A stretch of DNA of 64,000 nt, from positions 10,339,816 through 10,403,815 of the forward strand of contig NC_086029.1 of NCBI RefSeq assembly GCF_036323735.1, read 5' to 3'. The notes below the pieces were generated by a model. That model was not told the DNA's origin and did not search any database. It worked only from the letters and a program-made list of their open reading frames with translations. Positions 61,991 to 64,000 of this stretch are shown one piece after another; position 1 is the first letter of the stretch, and each line of letters begins with the position of its first letter. A program made the translations under genes and the position numbers. The DNA comes from Rattus norvegicus. Its lineage: Eukaryota > Chordata > Mammalia > Rodentia > Muridae.

Positions 61991-62738
61991 GAATTCGGTT
62001 AGTTCCCAATAGGCCGCAGTAGTAATAAGTGGACTGTTTGGGATATAGAAAAATTTTCACGAATGGAATCAAAATTTCTAGGCGAATTCAGTGAGTTCCC
62101 AATGGGACATGCTTGTATGAGTTTGCTCTTCAATATCGAGCAACATTTTAAGGAACGGAATCCAAGTATCATGGTGAATTGAGTAGGTTCCCAATAGGAT
62201 TCGCATGTAATAAGCTTGTTATTCAAGATAGAGCAACGTTTTAACGAACTGAAACACTGTTTCTTTGTGAATTCAGTTAGTTCCTAGTAGCCTGCTCTTG
62301 TAATATGTGTACTTTTTAAGATTTATAAAAATTTGGTGAGCCGAATCTGAGTAACATGGTGAATTCGGTTAGTTCCCAATAGGCCGCAGTAGTAATAAGT
62401 GGACTGTTCTGGATATAGAAAAATTTTCACGAATGGAATCAAAATTTCTAGGCGAATTAAGTGAGTTCCCAATGGGACATGCTTGTATGAGTTTGCTTTT
62501 CAATATCGAGCAACATTTTAAGGAACGGAATCCAAGTAACATGGTGAATTGAGTAGGTTCCCAATAGGATTCGCATGTAATAAGCTTGTTATTCAAGATA
62601 GAGCAACGTTTTAACGAACTGAAACACTGTTTCTTTGTGAATTCAGTTAGTTCCTAGTAGCCTGCTCTTGTTATATGTGTACTTTTAAAGATTTATAAAA
62701 ATTTGGTGAGCCGAATCTTAGTAACATGGTGAATTCGG

Positions 62739-64000
62739 TTAGTTCCCAATAGGCCGCAGTAGTAATAAGTGGACTGTTCGCGATATAGAAAAATTTTCAC
62801 GAATGGAATCAAAATTTCTAGGCGAATTCAGTGAGTTCCCAATGGGACATGCTTGTATGAGTTTGCTCTTCAATATCGAGCAACATTTTAAGGAACGGAA
62901 TCCAAGTATCATGGTGAATTGAGTAGGTTCCCAATAGGATTCGCATGTAATAAGCTTGTTATTCAAGATAGAGCAACGTTTTAACGAACTGAAACACTGT
63001 TTCTTTGTGAATTCAGTTAGATCCTAGTAGCCTGCTCTTGTAATATGTGTACTTTTAAAGATTTATAAAAATTTGGTGAGCCGAATCTGAGTAACATAAT
63101 GAATTCGGTTAGTTCCCAATAGGCCGCAGTAGTAATAAGTGGACTGTTCGCGATATAGAAAAATTTTCACAAATGGAATCAAAATTTCTGGGCCAATTCA
63201 GTGAGTTCCCAATGGGACATGCTTGTATGAGTTTGCTTTTCAATATCGAGCAACATTTTAAGGAACGGAATCCAAGTATCATGGTGAATTGAGTAGGTTC
63301 CCAATAGGATTCGCATGTAATAAGCTTGTTATTCAAGATAGAGCAACGTTTTAACGAACTGAAACACTGTTTCTTTGTGAATTCAGTTAGTTCCTAGTAG
63401 CCTGTTCTTGTAATATGTGTACTTTTAAAGATTTATAAACATTTGGTGAGCCGAATCTCAGTAACATGGTGAATTCGGTTAGTTCCCAATAGGCCGCAGT
63501 AGTAATAAGTGGACTGTTCTGGATATAGAAAAATTTTCACGAATGGAATCAAAATTTCTAGGCGAATTCAGTGAGTTCCCAATGGGACATGCTTGTATGA
63601 GTTTGCTTTCCAATATCGAGCAACATTTTAAGGAACGGAATCCAAGTATCATGGTGAATTGAGTAGGTTCCCAATAGGATTTGCATGTAATAAGCTTGTT
63701 ATTCAAGATAGAGCAACGTTTTAACGAACTGAAACAGTGTTTCTTTGTGAATTCAGTTAGTTCCTAGTAGCCTGCTCTTGTAATATGTGTACTTTTAAAG
63801 ATTTATAAACATTTGGTGAGCCGAATCTGAGTAACATGGTGAATTCGGTTAGTTCCCAATAGGCCGCAGTAGTAATAAGTGGACTGTTCGGGATATAGAA
63901 AAATTTTCACGAATGGAATCAAAATTTCTAGGCGAATTCAGTGAGTTCCCAATGGGACATGCTTGTATGAGTTTACTCTTCAATATCGAGCAACATTTTA
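62739..64000 (+). repeat. Return of the 30-48 kb HOR type (cut by window edge)
   Basis: GTTAGATCC near 63018, CATAATGAATTCGG plus GGGCCAATTC near 63096-63190, GATTTGCATG near 63679 and GTTTACTCTTC near 63971 follow in the same order as at 44640-45900. This HOR type therefore flanks the reshuffled domain on both sides and continues beyond the window. Confidence 0.85.

Larger units (their letters stand above)
1..64000 (+). repeat. Satellite DNA array, 370-bp monomer, about 173 tandem copies
   Basis: The same roughly 370-bp sequence repeats head to tail from the first to the last base. A HindIII site (AAGCTT in the context AATAAGCTTGTT) recurs once per monomer; 172 intervals between about 147 and 63,692 give a mean of about 369.5 bp. 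Most units are 368-370 bp, shortened by recurrent 1-3 base deletions. No interval is long enough to hold an inserted element, and no monomer is inverted. Monomers differ mostly by scattered single bases. G+C is about 37%. Long homogeneous satellite arrays of this kind are known from eukaryotic centromeres, pericentromeres and subtelomeres, and which applies here is inference. The array is truncated by both window edges, so its full size is unknown. No gene-like sequence interrupts it. Confidence 0.97.

Noticed and set aside
1..64000. About 170 minus-strand open frames of 60-105 codons, one per monomer
   Set aside because: They repeat with the satellite period, share one near-identical sequence, open and close with single-base array variants, and lack any recognisable domain or promoter context. 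They are shadows of the repeat and are not annotated as genes.
1..64000. CRISPR array
   Set aside because: The repetition is direct and regular, but the whole 370 bp repeats. There are no unique spacers between short constant repeats and no cas genes.
1..64000. Transposable element, insertion sequence or tandem LTR
   Set aside because: No terminal inverted repeats, target-site duplications, polypurine tract, primer-binding site or transposase/polymerase reading frame is visible, and the monomer phase is never interrupted.
1..64000. rRNA, 5S or tRNA gene cluster
   Set aside because: A tandem period of about 370 bp recalls a 5S rDNA cluster, but no 5S internal control region or tRNA cloverleaf sequence could be found in the monomer on either strand.

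Overview
The whole 64,000-base window is one uninterrupted, head-to-tail satellite DNA array. I find no protein gene, RNA gene, mobile element, CRISPR array or unique sequence anywhere in it. The monomer is about 370 bp. HindIII-site spacing (first at about 147, last at about 63,692) implies about 173 monomers averaging about 369.5 bp, all in the same orientation. G+C is about 37% (136/370 in a hand-built consensus). The many roughly 60-105 codon antisense reading frames recur once per monomer and are shadows of the repeat. An array of this kind points to a eukaryotic chromosome, most likely centromeric, pericentromeric or other heterochromatin of a plant or possibly an animal. The species cannot be fixed from the sequence alone.

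Within the monomer there is a second level of repetition. It consists of four diverged subunits of 93, 92, 93 and 92 bp (A, B, C, D; mapped base by base at 42602-42971). Each opens with a version of one box close to GAATTCRGTKAGTTCCCAAT. A resembles C (about 65% identity) and B resembles D (about 60%), so the monomer looks like a doubled 185-bp unit, itself a doubled ancestral unit of about 92 bp.

Above the monomer there are several higher-order layers, read from shared rare variants. (1) 1-6070 is a near-identical copy of 15885-23801, offset 15,884 bp. The right copy carries an extra 1,848-bp (5-monomer) tandem duplication with a visible hybrid monomer at the crossover. (2) 6071-15884 is a mosaic of shorter block duplications (offsets 5,540, 7,018, 1,478 and 2,215 bp). 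(3) 21730-26902 is an 8-monomer block followed by a 6-monomer version of it. (4) 26903-30596 is a more diverged stretch of the same family. (5) 30597-48291 is a well-ordered higher-order repeat (HOR) with successive lengths of 9, 10, 8, 10 and 8 monomers and then a partial copy. The 10+8 pair forms a 6,653-bp super-repeat present twice in full. (6) 48292-62738 is a reshuffled derivative with 9-, 5- and 8-monomer spacings. (7) 62739-64000 returns to the type of domain 5. The array runs off both ends of the window.

There is no gene cooperation to describe. What the sequence records is how a satellite array evolves: local unequal crossing-over, block amplification at several scales, and gene-conversion-like mosaics. 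HOR and domain boundaries are given at a fixed point in subunit C, so each could be shifted by part of a monomer without changing the repeat structure.
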